Shown here in pieces: positions 7,867-15,007 of a DNA stretch of 28,740 bases. Source of the DNA: an uncultured Oscillospiraceae bacterium (GTDB lineage Bacteria; Bacillota; Clostridia; Oscillospirales; Ruminococcaceae); NCBI GenBank assembly GCA_947522735.1, contig CANNTZ010000028.1:1-28740 (forward strand). The letters run 5' to 3'. The position numbers and the translations under genes were made by a program. The notes beneath the pieces are model-generated. The model was given only the letters and a program-made list of their open reading frames with translations. It had not been told where the DNA came from and made no database searches. Position 1 is the stretch's first letter, and the number at the start of each line of letters is the position of its first letter.

Positions 7867-8637
7867 ATGACAGCTTTTGAACTGATGCAAAACCTTCTTG
7901 CCCGTCCCGGCAATTTTAGTCCATCCGCCATCGATACCTGTAAGGCGGGGGACCCCGATAATGAAATCCACAAGGTTGCCGTCTGCTGTATTGCTACGCC
8001 GGAGGTGATTCGGCAGGCTGCGGCTTGGGAAGCGGATCTTCTCATTACCCACGAGCCAACCTTTTACGATCATTTTGACTGTATCGACCAAAGCGACCCT
8101 GTAGCTCGCCAAAAAGAGTATACTGTACGGGAATCCGGCTTGGTCATCTGGCGTTTTCACGATGCTCCCCACACGGCTCCGGATCTTATAAACGCCGGAC
8201 TTATAAAAGCTCTTGATCTGAAGGGGAGTTATGATGGGACGCTGCGATTTACGCTGCAGGACTCCAGTACACCGCGGGCGCTGGCGCTGAAAATCGAACA
8301 GCGGCTCGGAATCCGCCATGTCCGCATTGCCGGCTGTCCGAACATGGTGTGCCGGACGATCGGACTCTGTGCCGGTGCGTGCGATTTGCATGCCGTATTG
8401 CGAGATCCCTCCTTGGATTTGATTATCAGCGGCGAGCTTTGCGAATGGCGCGATGCGGAATATGTACGGGATGCTGCACAGATGGGACTGAGCAAATCGC
8501 TTCTCATTCTTGGCCATATGGGGTCGGAGCGGGACGGAATGCGGTTTTGGGCCGAGGACCTCGGCCTGGAATATCCCCGGCTGTCTATTCGGTATCTTGA
8601 ATGCGGCGAGGTTTACACATATACGGATAATTCATGA
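7867..8637 (+). CDS. Nif3-like dinuclear metal-centre protein (DUF34)
   Basis: This 256-residue protein belongs to the Nif3/DUF34 family (also named GTP cyclohydrolase I type 2-like), whose members form toroidal hexamers with two metal ions per subunit. The N-terminal metal motif LLITHEPTFYDH is at about residues 58-69. The C-terminal motif LGHMGSERDGM has His217 and Glu221, as expected for the second ligand set. The family often includes a PII-like insertion, which this short version lacks. GGAGGAAAG precedes the ATG. Biochemical function is unsettled across the family. Its place after an importer and a PHP phosphoesterase suggests hydrolysis of a phospho- or nucleotide-like substrate. It is the last gene of the module. 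Confidence 0.85.
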   Translation: MTAFELMQNLLARPGNFSPSAIDTCKAGDPDNEIHKVAVCCIATPEVIRQAAAWEADLLITHEPTFYDHFDCIDQSDPVARQKEYTVRESGLVIWRFHDAPHTAPDLINAGLIKALDLKGSYDGTLRFTLQDSSTPRALALKIEQRLGIRHVRIAGCPNMVCRTIGLCAGACDLHAVLRDPSLDLIISGELCEWRDAEYVRDAAQMGLSKSLLILGHMGSERDGMRFWAEDLGLEYPRLSIRYLECGEVYTYTDNS

Positions 8638-8950
8638 AATCATTGACAGCTCCATGATTTCTGTGCTGTCTGCGCCGGCATACGGCACATAGACGACGAT
8701 ATCGGCTTGAGCAGAAAGCGCGGAGTGTCGAGCTGCCGATTCAGATGCTAAAGGTATCGAAATCGCAAAGCAGCCTCGGGGTTGTTGAGACCGGCGAAAC
8801 GGATGGTGAAGAGCTCATTGCCTCACCGGAGCTATGAAAGCTCAAGACAGCCGGAGCTGCGCCGCGGCACCTCCGGAGGATGCGAGCGCTGCCGCCCGTG
8901 GGCCCCACGTGGACGGCAGTTTTCTTGTTGTAACTTTTCCGTGAAGCCAA
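8638..8950. other. Intergenic stretch without a convincing gene
   Basis: A short stem (GAAATCAT at 8636-8643 with ATGATTTC at 8654-8661) overlaps the stop codon of the Nif3-like gene and may weakly end transcription. A 30-codon frame at 8745-8837 has no ribosome binding site and no recognisable homology. CCGGAG/CTCCGG and GAGCT/AGCTC make small local stems. I see no RNA gene or mobile element. Confidence 0.5.
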
Positions 8951-9005
8951 TTGACTTCTGTTGTCTAATCGTGTAGACTATATTGTGCAGTCTACTAATG
9001 TAGAC
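8951..9005 (+). promoter_or_regulatory. Promoter with two BlaI-type operators
   Basis: TTGACT (8951-8956), a 17-base spacer and TAGACT (8974-8979) form a plausible sigma-A promoter. Two related 16-bp palindromic sites overlap it: GTCTAATCGTGTAGAC at 8963-8978, covering the spacer and -10, and GTCTACTAATGTAGAC at 8990-9005, immediately downstream. Their centres are 27 bases apart. This is the expected layout for autorepression by the BlaI-family repressor encoded next. Confidence 0.78.
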
Positions 9006-9020
9006 AAGGAGGAGCCGGAT

Positions 9021-9395
9021 ATGGAAATACCGAAAATTCACGAGGGCGAATATCGCTTCTGCCTGATTATGTGGGAGCATGAGCCGGTTACTGCCTCCCG
9101 GCTTGCAAGGCTGTGTCAGGAGCAGTTGGGATGGAAGCGAACCACAACCTATACCGTCATTAAGCGTCTTGGAGAGCGCGGGGTGCTAAAAAACGAGGAT
9201 GGCATCGTCACCTCTCTTGTTTCCAAGCAGGAGGCGCAGGCATGCGAGCTCGATGAGCTTGTGGAAAAGAGGTTCGAGGGCTCTCTGCCCGCCTTTATCG
9301 CCGCTTTTGCCAGGCGGCAGGATTTATCCACGGACGAGCTGGACGAGGTGCAGCAGATGATCGACCGCATCCGAAGGGGGGAGCCTCATGAGTGA
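9021..9395 (+). CDS. BlaI/MecI/CopY-family transcriptional repressor
   Basis: This 124-residue winged-helix repressor matches the BlaI family in length and order. An N-terminal DNA-binding domain at about residues 8-75 contains LIMWEHEPVTASRLARLCQE and TTTYTVIKRLGERGVL, followed by a C-terminal dimerisation helix region. The ATG at 9021 has AAGGAGGAG 6 bases upstream. A TTG at 8961 would put the operator inside the coding region and is rejected. Its gene overlaps the M56 peptidase gene by 8 bases, so the two are translationally coupled. In known systems the membrane peptidase senses a signal and triggers cleavage of the repressor. Two matching palindromes in its own promoter support autorepression. 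Confidence 0.9.
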   Translation: MEIPKIHEGEYRFCLIMWEHEPVTASRLARLCQEQLGWKRTTTYTVIKRLGERGVLKNEDGIVTSLVSKQEAQACELDELVEKRFEGSLPAFIAAFARRQDLSTDELDEVQQMIDRIRRGEPHE

Positions 9396-10719
9396 ACTAT
9401 TTTTGAAAATCGTCAACATGAGCATATCCGCAGGCTGGCTTGTGATTGCTGTGTTGGCGCTGCGGCTTTGCCTGAAAAAAGCGCCGAAATGGGTGAGCGT
9501 TCTGCTTTGGGGCATAGTTGCCGTGCGGCTGGTTTTCCCCTTCTCCGTTGAGAGCGCCCTGAGCCTGATCCCAAGCGCCCAGACCGTCAGCCCGACGATT
9601 ATGACGGAGCAGACGCCGTCCATCCAGACAGGTGTTCCCGCCATCAACCGTGTGGTCAATCCGGTCATCGGCAGCTCTCTTGCACCCGAACCCGGCGCAA
9701 GCGCAAATCCGCTTCAAATCTGGATTCCGGTTTTGGCAACCGTTTGGATAATTGTAGCTGTCGCGTTTCTTCTCTATGCCGCCGTCAGCTATCGGCGCCT
9801 GCGCCGCAAGGTCAGCGAAGCCGTCATCCTCCGGGATAACATCTATCAAAGCGAAAATGCCGGCTCACCGTTTGTGCTGGGGCTCATCAAGCCAAAAATC
9901 TATCTTTCGTATAACATGGACAGCCGTGAGCTTGCTCATGTGGTCGCCCACGAGCAGGCGCATATCCTCCGCAGAGATTATTGGTGGAAGCCGCTTGGTT
10001 TTCTTCTGCTGACGATCCATTGGTTCAATCCGCTGATGTGGCTCAGCTACGTGCTGCTGTGCAGGGATATTGAGCTTGCCTGTGATGAAAAGGTCATCAA
10101 GGAGCTTGACTGCGAGCAGAGAGCCAACTATACGCAGGCTCTTTTGGCTTGCAGCGTCAATCACCGCAGAATCACGGCATGCCCTCTTGCTTTTGGCGAG
10201 GTCGGCGTAAAGGAGCGCGTGAGATCCGTGATGAATTACAGAAGGCCGTCACTCTGGATTGTTGCAGCGGCTGTTATTATCTGTGCGGCCGTTGCAGTCT
10301 GCTTTTTGACAAATCCCAAGTCGAGGGGCTCGAACGATATTACTGAATTACTGGTCCCCGGCTCAACCTGGCAGTATCAGCTCAGCGACTACGCAGATTT
10401 CCCGTCGGATGCCGCTTTTACAGTGCAGGACAGCTCCTCCATTGTCGGAGCCATAGTCAAAAACGGCATGAGCACGGATTTTTGCCTTATGTACCGCGTA
10501 AGAGGGGCCGCCGGATGGGCTGAGTTTTATGGCTGCACCCCGGAATTGATAAACGAGGCCGAGTCGGACAGGTATCTCTTGTTCACCGCTGCTTTACGTG
10601 CAGATAACGGAAAGCTGGTTTTTCAAATGTCGGACGGACACGGATTATCTTATTTCGGAGCCCGTAAGGTAGTTTTCACTCAGGCGGCAAGCCCTTTGGC
10701 GTTGCACGCGGAAAATTGA
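9388..10719 (+). CDS. BlaR1-like M56 family membrane metallopeptidase
   Basis: This 443-residue membrane protein has N-terminal helices at about 10-30 and 36-52, a further helix near 112-132, and the zinc peptidase motif HEQAH at 188-192 with ELACDEKV downstream at about 230-237, as in M56 peptidases. A last helix lies at about 288-307 (SLWIVAAAVIICAAVAVCFL). The roughly 135-residue C-terminal extracellular part is not a penicillin-binding domain and has no SxxK motif that I can see. It is therefore unlikely to be a beta-lactam sensor in the classical sense. The substrate is presumably the BlaI-like repressor encoded immediately upstream. GGGGGAG precedes the ATG, inside the end of the repressor gene. 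The ligand of the C-terminal sensor is unknown. Confidence 0.85.
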   Translation: MSELFLKIVNMSISAGWLVIAVLALRLCLKKAPKWVSVLLWGIVAVRLVFPFSVESALSLIPSAQTVSPTIMTEQTPSIQTGVPAINRVVNPVIGSSLAPEPGASANPLQIWIPVLATVWIIVAVAFLLYAAVSYRRLRRKVSEAVILRDNIYQSENAGSPFVLGLIKPKIYLSYNMDSRELAHVVAHEQAHILRRDYWWKPLGFLLLTIHWFNPLMWLSYVLLCRDIELACDEKVIKELDCEQRANYTQALLACSVNHRRITACPLAFGEVGVKERVRSVMNYRRPSLWIVAAAVIICAAVAVCFLTNPKSRGSNDITELLVPGSTWQYQLSDYADFPSDAAFTVQDSSSIVGAIVKNGMSTDFCLMYRVRGAAGWAEFYGCTPELINEAESDRYLLFTAALRADNGKLVFQMSDGHGLSYFGARKVVFTQAASPLALHAEN

Positions 10720-10825
10720 TTCGATTACCTTGAGGCTCCCAGCGAAATGATTCGGGACGGCTCCCCTGAATAGGCGACGGCAGGCTCGATTGGGAGGCTT
10801 TATCGCGGCCTGAAAACAAAGCTTT

Positions 10826-10922
10826 AAACGGACGGGTTTTGCCCGCGGACGCATTATTTTTGCTTGCGCACACCAATGTCATCGCACAAAAGCGCCTTGC
10901 CACAGGCAAAACCGTCCCGTTT
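10826..10922. repeat. 18-bp imperfect inverted repeat
   Basis: AAACGGACGGGTTTTGCC (10826-10843) and GGCAAAACCGTCCCGTTT (10905-10922) are nearly exact reverse complements, differing only in the placement of one G in the middle. They enclose 61 bases that contain a small TTGCC/GGCAA stem. The arrangement resembles a dispersed palindromic intergenic element. Only one copy is in this window. Confidence 0.5.
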
Positions 10923-10935
10923 TGGCGCTGACGCA

Positions 10936-10970
10936 TTTACGCCGGAAAGGAAAAACCTTTCCGGCGTAAA
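10936..10970. terminator. Perfect 15-bp hairpin between convergent genes
   Basis: TTTACGCCGGAAAGG (10936-10950) pairs exactly with CCTTTCCGGCGTAAA (10956-10970) around a loop of five A. It lies between the plus-strand peptidase gene and the minus-strand GntR gene. The outermost pairs are A/T, so in each direction the stem ends in only a short AAA, without a U-tract. A bidirectional transcription stop is the simplest reading, but it is more than 200 bases from both genes. Confidence 0.55.
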
Positions 10971-11170
10971 GCTCTGTTTTCCTGTCGGTAGAGTCCTTCA
11001 ACGGCGCGTTTGCACGCGGCTGCTCTCCGGCTGCGCCGGGCGGATATCCTCCCGTGCTTGCCGGCTTGAGTAACAGACAATTGCTACTCGGCCGACGCTC
11101 ATGTCACGGCTTGCCCCTGCGTCTGCTTATAAAATCATGAAATCACGGTTATTCTCACTTTTATCCTCTT

Positions 11171-11923
11171 TTAGCTGTCCGTCCTGTCTGTTACGCCCGC
11201 GTATACCACATAGGCATAGTCGGCGCCGTTATAATATGAGACGGTGTACTCCTGCACCTGCAGGTCTTTGTTAAAGGAAAATCTGGTGCGCTTCATGATC
11301 GGCGCGCCGGGCTCGATATCCAACGCTCTGCCTGTCTCCTCATCGGCGGCAATGGCCTCAAACCGCTCCTCAACACCAACCGGACGTTCTATCCCCTGCT
11401 CCTCCAAAAGCTGGTACAGCGAGCCGTTATATCGCTCGCTTTCCAGCGGAAGCTCCTTTCGACTGAAAATATAGCTGTCGAACAGGACCATGGCCTTGCC
11501 GTCAGCGGTTCGGACGCGCCTGATATGGTAAAGCGTTTCGTTTATCCCGCAGGAGAAAATATCCGCAAGCCTCTCGTCCGCCTTAATTTTGTCAACCTCC
11601 GCAAGCTTTGTGCCGGGGATCATGTTGCGCTCGCGCATCTCCTCCGTAAAGCTCCTGATGCAGGTCAACTGCTCCTCTATCTTTTCCCGCCCCGAGACCA
11701 TCGTGCCCTTGCCGCGGGCGCGGACGACCAGCCCCTCCTGCTCCAACGATTGGAGAGCCTGCCGGACGGTGATACGGCTGACCGAGTAAAGCTCCTGCAA
11801 TTCCAACTCCGTCGGGATGTTCTGGCCGTATTTGTATGCTCCGCTCATTATCTTTTCCTTCAGATCTTGGCTTATCTGCATGTAAAGCGGAACCGCACCC
11901 TTAGAATAATCCAGCATTTTCAT
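11171..11923 (-). CDS. GntR-family regulator with UTRA effector domain
   Basis: This 250-residue regulator of the GntR/HutC type has an N-terminal winged helix at about residues 8-75 (PLYMQISQDLKEKIMSG, then IPTELELQELYSVSRITVRQ and LEQEGLVVRARGKGT). A UTRA ligand-binding domain runs from about 95 to the end (LYHIRRVRTADGKAM, APIMKRTRFSFNKD). The start at 11923 is chosen because GGAG lies 7 bases upstream and the length then matches the family. An upstream extension would add 43 residues without homology. UTRA domains bind small metabolites, often sugar phosphates or amino acids. It has its own promoter with a palindrome just downstream, pointing to autoregulation. Target genes elsewhere are not evident. 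Confidence 0.88.
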   Translation of the reverse strand: MKMLDYSKGAVPLYMQISQDLKEKIMSGAYKYGQNIPTELELQELYSVSRITVRQALQSLEQEGLVVRARGKGTMVSGREKIEEQLTCIRSFTEEMRERNMIPGTKLAEVDKIKADERLADIFSCGINETLYHIRRVRTADGKAMVLFDSYIFSRKELPLESERYNGSLYQLLEEQGIERPVGVEERFEAIAADEETGRALDIEPGAPIMKRTRFSFNKDLQVQEYTVSYYNGADYAYVVYAGVTDRTDS

Positions 11924-12053
11924 GTTTTTTCTCCGTTCCTCCTCACATAATTGCGTATCACCCCGACCTGCCCGCCGTTTCGCGGACAAATGGTACATTC
12001 CCGGCCTCCGCCGGGGCGCAACCGCCTCTGAAACAGAACCGACGCGTTGCATT

Positions 12054-12102
12054 TGTTATAACATCATAATAATATTGTAATAGCTTTTGCGCTGAAAGTC
12101 AA
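12054..12102 (-). promoter_or_regulatory. GntR-gene promoter with palindromic operator
   Basis: On the minus strand TTGACT (12102-12097), a 17-base spacer and TACAAT (12079-12074) form a strong sigma-A-like promoter. The perfect palindrome TGTTATAACA at 12054-12063 lies a few bases after the expected start site near 12067. Its shape and position fit an autorepressor site for the GntR/UTRA protein. The leader of about 144 bases before the start codon holds nothing else I can identify. Confidence 0.65.
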
Positions 12103-12139
12103 CGGCTTTCTTGAAGCATCGGAAAATTTGCTGCATAAT

Positions 12140-12171
12140 AAAAGCCGGGATCGGACGGCGGTTCGATCCCG
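12140..12171 (-). terminator. Rho-independent terminator of the HD-domain gene
   Basis: CGGGATCG (12146-12153) and CGATCCCG (12164-12171) form a perfect 8-bp stem with a 10-base loop. Read on the minus strand, it is followed by GCTTTTATT, a short T-rich tract. It lies 29 bases beyond the stop codon of the HD-domain gene and separates it from the GntR promoter. Confidence 0.6.
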
Positions 12172-12199
12172 TTGCCTGCAAATAACGTATTTTGTCTCC

Positions 12200-12694
12200 T
12201 CAAGGCATCTGCTGCGCGGCGGGCTTTTTCAGCGTCTCCGCAAGCGCTCTTGCCGCCGCGGGAATCTCCGGCGCAAAATCGAGGTACCAGCTCTCCGTTT
12301 CAAGCAGATATGCCCGCCGGAAAGCCTCGTCAGCCAGCACAGCGCTGCAAAGGTTGTGCAGCCTGTCCGCACCCTTGACCGCAAACGCGAGAGGATCCGC
12401 CTTTATCCCGGCGATATAGTCCGCCATGGCGCAGCCGCGGCGCTTGGTCAGCCGCTTCACCGCCTCCAGCACCCGTTTCCCGCCGATGGCCTCGATCTCC
12501 TCCTCCGTAGCGTCGGTGTCCTCGAGCAGGTCGTGGAACAGCGCCGTTATCACACAGTCCTCGCCGCAGCCGCGCTCCTCCAACATTCTTGCCACGGCGA
12601 CGGGATGCGTTATATAGGGCACGCCGTCGAGCCTTATCTGCCCGTCATGCTTTTCGGCGGCAAATTCCAGCGCCCTTTTCCGGCGGTCATTCAT
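12200..12694 (-). CDS. HD-domain hydrolase, RelA/SpoT hydrolase-like
   Basis: This 164-residue single-domain HD protein resembles the (p)ppGpp-hydrolase part of RelA/SpoT and small Mesh1-type hydrolases. It shows RALEFAAEKHDGQ near the start, YITHP with His30, the HD pair at His54-Asp55 followed by LLEDT, and a final VKGADRLHNL with Asp110. This is the usual set of metal ligands and the ED motif. No synthetase, TGS or ACT domain is present. I prefer the ATG at 12694, just before the conserved domain and after GGAG. A GTG at 12736 would add 14 residues. Either alarmone breakdown or an unrelated nucleotide phosphohydrolase is possible. It has its own promoter and terminator. Confidence 0.85.
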   Translation of the reverse strand: MNDRRKRALEFAAEKHDGQIRLDGVPYITHPVAVARMLEERGCGEDCVITALFHDLLEDTDATEEEIEAIGGKRVLEAVKRLTKRRGCAMADYIAGIKADPLAFAVKGADRLHNLCSAVLADEAFRRAYLLETESWYLDFAPEIPAAARALAETLKKPAAQQMP

Positions 12695-12780
12695 CGTTCT
12701 CCACCAGCTTTTCCCGTTTATATTTCTCACGGCCACTTCCCGCCCCGCCTTTCTGCGGCCGATACGCTCCGCTTTATATT

Positions 12781-12809
12781 ATTATACTTCCTTCTCGCCA
12801 TCCGGGCAA
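12781..12809 (-). promoter_or_regulatory. Promoter of the HD-domain gene
   Basis: On the minus strand TTGCCC (12809-12804), a 17-base spacer and TATAAT (12786-12781) give a perfect -10 and a partial -35. A small stem GGGGCAAACGCCCC (12810-12823) abuts the -35 on its upstream side. It is divergent from the promoter of the PHP operon about 90 bases away. Confidence 0.6.
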
Positions 12810-12825
12810 GGGGCAAACGCCCCAC

Positions 12826-12887
12826 TTTTGCAAAAAACAAAGAAATGAGCTCGATTTTTGCAAAAGATATTTTATTTTTGCGATAAA
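12826..12887. promoter_or_regulatory. Phased TTTTGC-containing sites in a divergent promoter region
   Basis: The palindrome TTTTGCAAAA occurs at 12826-12835 and again at 12856-12865. A third, half-matching TTTTGCGATAAA is at 12876-12887. The starts are 30 and 20 bases apart, close to whole helical turns, and they lie between two divergent promoters. A shared regulator binding one face of the DNA is a reasonable inference. Confidence 0.4.
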
Positions 12888-12906
12888 TGTGCTATGATAA
12901 TATAAA
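12878..12906 (+). promoter_or_regulatory. Candidate promoter of the PHP-DUF362-ispE operon
   Basis: TTGCGA (12878-12883), a 17-base spacer and TATAAA (12901-12906) resemble a sigma-A promoter. TATGAT at 12893-12898 is an alternative -10 without a good -35. The region is AT-rich against a GC-rich background, which supports a promoter here. Confidence 0.45.
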
Positions 12907-12969
12907 TGCGATTTTTATTGAGCGCCGCCCTTCCCACCTTCCCTTTCCCGATAAGGAGTGACCCTGAAA

Positions 12970-13788
12970 GTGTACTATAACCTGTATGACAGCCACACGC
13001 ACACCGACAACTCTCCCGACGCGCACCACTCCGCGATGATGCTCTGCGAATCCGCAGTAAGCCGCGGCATATCCGGCATCGCTATAACCGATCACTGCGA
13101 CATGCAGGATTACGATACCGACAACTATGCCATGCGCATCCGCCAATCATATTTCGAGACGCTCAAGGCCAAGAGCGTGTTCGGCAATTCGCTCTCCATC
13201 TGCTCCGGCATAGAGATGGGACAGCCGCTGGAGACCCCCGGCAAGGCGGACGCAATCCTCGACAGCTATTGCTTCGACTTCATCCTCTGCTCGCTGCACG
13301 CGCTGACCGGACAGCGGGACTTCTACTTCAACTATTACGCCAACCATTCCGCAAAGCAGCTTGATATCATCTTTGACGCCTATCTTCGGCTGCTTATCAA
13401 AACCATCCGCTGGGGGCGCTTCGACTCGCTCGCACATATGACCTATCCGCTGCGCTATATGATAAATAAGGATGGCGAGACGGTCAGCCTGCACAGGCAC
13501 ATGGAGCTTATAGACGAAGCGCTCACGCTGCTGATACATAACGGCAAGGCGCTGGAGATCAACGCCTCCGGTCTGCGCGGGACGCTCGGAGACACCATGC
13601 CGCCGCTGCTCATCGTCAAGCGCTATCGCGAGCTTGGCGGCGAGCTGATAACCCTCGGCTCCGACGCGCACAGCTGCTGCGACGTCGGGGCGGGACTTGA
13701 CGTTGCGATGGCCCACGCGAGCGCCGCCGGTTTCCGCTACTTCGCTTTTTATAAAGAGCGCCGCCCTCAGATGTACAAGCTGCTGTAA
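12970..13788 (+). CDS. PHP-domain phosphoesterase (HisK-type histidinol-phosphatase-like)
   Basis: This 272-residue PHP protein carries DSHTHTD near residues 7-13, IAITDHCDM, GIEMGQP and LCSLHAL, with GSDAHS at about 230-235. These are the metal ligands of a HisK/HolPase-type PHP phosphatase. It differs clearly from the PHP protein at 6563, so the two are not recent duplicates. The start is uncertain. AAGGAG at 12953-12958 overlaps a GTG at 12958, so I use the GTG at 12970 although its spacing of 11 bases is long. It leads an operon with a DUF362 protein and IspE. No other histidine-pathway gene is near, so a general or unknown phosphoesterase role is possible. Confidence 0.82.
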   Translation: MYYNLYDSHTHTDNSPDAHHSAMMLCESAVSRGISGIAITDHCDMQDYDTDNYAMRIRQSYFETLKAKSVFGNSLSICSGIEMGQPLETPGKADAILDSYCFDFILCSLHALTGQRDFYFNYYANHSAKQLDIIFDAYLRLLIKTIRWGRFDSLAHMTYPLRYMINKDGETVSLHRHMELIDEALTLLIHNGKALEINASGLRGTLGDTMPPLLIVKRYRELGGELITLGSDAHSCCDVGAGLDVAMAHASAAGFRYFAFYKERRPQMYKLL

Positions 13789-13816
13789 GAACGATCAAAT
13801 TTTAGGGGTGTTACAC

Positions 13817-14968
13817 TTGAGCAACGAAAACGCAGTATCACTGCTGCGCACCGAAAGCTACGACCCGGATGTCATGCGCGCGGCGGTGGACAGGCATTTC
13901 GCCGCACTTGGGCTGGACGAAACGATAAAGCCCGAAACGCGCGTGATGATAAAGCCGAACCTTCTGATGAAAGCGCCGCCCGACGCCGCCATAACCACCC
14001 ATCCTGAGCTTGTCGCGGCTATTATAGACAAGCTGCAAGCGCTCGGCGTGCGCAATATCGTCATTGCCGAAAGCCCCGGCGGCGCCTATTCCCGCCCGCT
14101 GCTCGGCGCAATATACGGCGCATGCGGCTACAGGCGCTTTGAGAGCCTTGACGGCGTGACGCTGAACTACGATACCTCGTCAAAGCGCACAGCCTTTCCG
14201 CGGGGCGGAACCGTCCGCGAATTTGAGCTTATCTCCCCCGTTTTCGACGCTGATTTCATCATCAGCGCCGCGAAGCTCAAGACCCACGCACACACCGGCT
14301 TTTCCGGCGCGGTCAAAAACCTGTTTGGCACCGTTCCCGGGCTGATGAAGCCGGAATTTCACTTCCGCCTTCAGACGCGCGAGCCGTTCTGCGACATGCT
14401 CGTCGATCTGTGCGAGTGCGTCAAGCCGTCGCTTTCGATCGTCGATGCAGTCTGGTCGATGGAGGGCGACGGGCCATCCGGCGGCGACAAAAAATACACC
14501 GGCTTCACCGCCGCCTCGCTCAACCCCTATTACTGCGACCTCGCGCTGTGCGGCGCAATGGGCTTTGCCCCGGAGGAATCCGGCACCGTGACCGCTTCCA
14601 TAAAGCGCGGGTTGTGCCCGGATTCCGTTGATAAGCTTGAGCTTATCGGCGACACGGAGCTTATCGGCGCTTACAGCTTCACTCGCCCAAAATCCGCCGA
14701 CCTGAACTTCACCGGCAGATTTCCCCCCGTCGCCGCTCCGCTCATCGAGAAGGCCGAACGAACCGTCCTTTCGCCGCGCCCGCACGTCAAGCGCAGGATG
14801 TGCGTGGGCTGCGGCAAATGTGCCGAGAGCTGCCCCGCAAAGGCGATCACCATCTCCAAACGCCGCGCGTCGATCGATTATTCCAGGTGCATCCACTGCT
14901 TCTGCTGCCAGGAGATGTGCCCGATACGCGCCATCGTCATCCGCCGCCTTTCCATCCTCAAGCTCTGA
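13817..14968 (+). CDS. DUF362 protein with C-terminal 2[4Fe-4S] ferredoxin domain
   Basis: This 383-residue protein has an N-terminal DUF362 domain with VMIKPNLLMKAPPDAAITTH at about residues 40-60, the family hallmark. VIAESPGG and FIISAAKLKTHAHTGFSGAV follow, also conserved. Its C-terminal bacterial ferredoxin module has two clusters of cysteines: C329, C332, C335 and C339-Pro, then C358, C361, C364 and C368-Pro. Each is a classic CxxCxxCxxxCP pattern. The family is common in anaerobes, and its reaction is not established. Translation appears to begin at TTG 13817, 6 bases after AGGGGTG, because no ATG is suitably placed. It lies 28 bases after the PHP gene and about 40 before ispE, in one operon. 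Confidence 0.88.
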   Translation: MSNENAVSLLRTESYDPDVMRAAVDRHFAALGLDETIKPETRVMIKPNLLMKAPPDAAITTHPELVAAIIDKLQALGVRNIVIAESPGGAYSRPLLGAIYGACGYRRFESLDGVTLNYDTSSKRTAFPRGGTVREFELISPVFDADFIISAAKLKTHAHTGFSGAVKNLFGTVPGLMKPEFHFRLQTREPFCDMLVDLCECVKPSLSIVDAVWSMEGDGPSGGDKKYTGFTAASLNPYYCDLALCGAMGFAPEESGTVTASIKRGLCPDSVDKLELIGDTELIGAYSFTRPKSADLNFTGRFPPVAAPLIEKAERTVLSPRPHVKRRMCVGCGKCAESCPAKAITISKRRASIDYSRCIHCFCCQEMCPIRAIVIRRLSILKL

Positions 14969-15007
14969 TGCTCCCGCGCCATATATCATTAATTCTCAGG
15001 AGGGACC

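Larger units (their letters stand above)
10720..11170. other. 450-bp palindrome-rich intergenic region
   Basis: Between the convergent peptidase and GntR genes there is no convincing coding frame. The stretch holds an 18-bp imperfect inverted repeat and a perfect 15-bp hairpin (listed separately), plus smaller stems such as CCGGC/GCCGG near 11030-11041. Base composition also changes about here, from moderate GC on the left to high GC on the right. Confidence 0.5.

Noticed and set aside
8745..8837. 30-codon frame in the gap before the BlaI-like gene
   Set aside because: It has no ribosome binding site, no recognisable similarity and no operon context.
8961..9020. Longer BlaI-like protein starting at TTG 8961
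   Set aside because: The extension would translate the promoter and both operators. A strong ribosome binding site serves the ATG at 9021, and family homology starts there.
11924..12052. N-terminal extension of the GntR protein to 293 residues
   Set aside because: The added 43 residues have no homology. The ATG at 11923 has a suitably spaced GGAG and gives the family's normal length.
12146..12180. GGTTCGATCCC, which resembles the T-loop of a tRNA
   Set aside because: No matching acceptor, D or anticodon arms lie upstream. The sequence instead forms a perfect 8-bp hairpin fitting a terminator of the HD-domain gene.
12128..12886. 252-codon plus-strand frame opposite the HD-domain gene
   Set aside because: It is antisense to conserved HD motifs and runs through the HD promoter and terminator, so it is a shadow frame.
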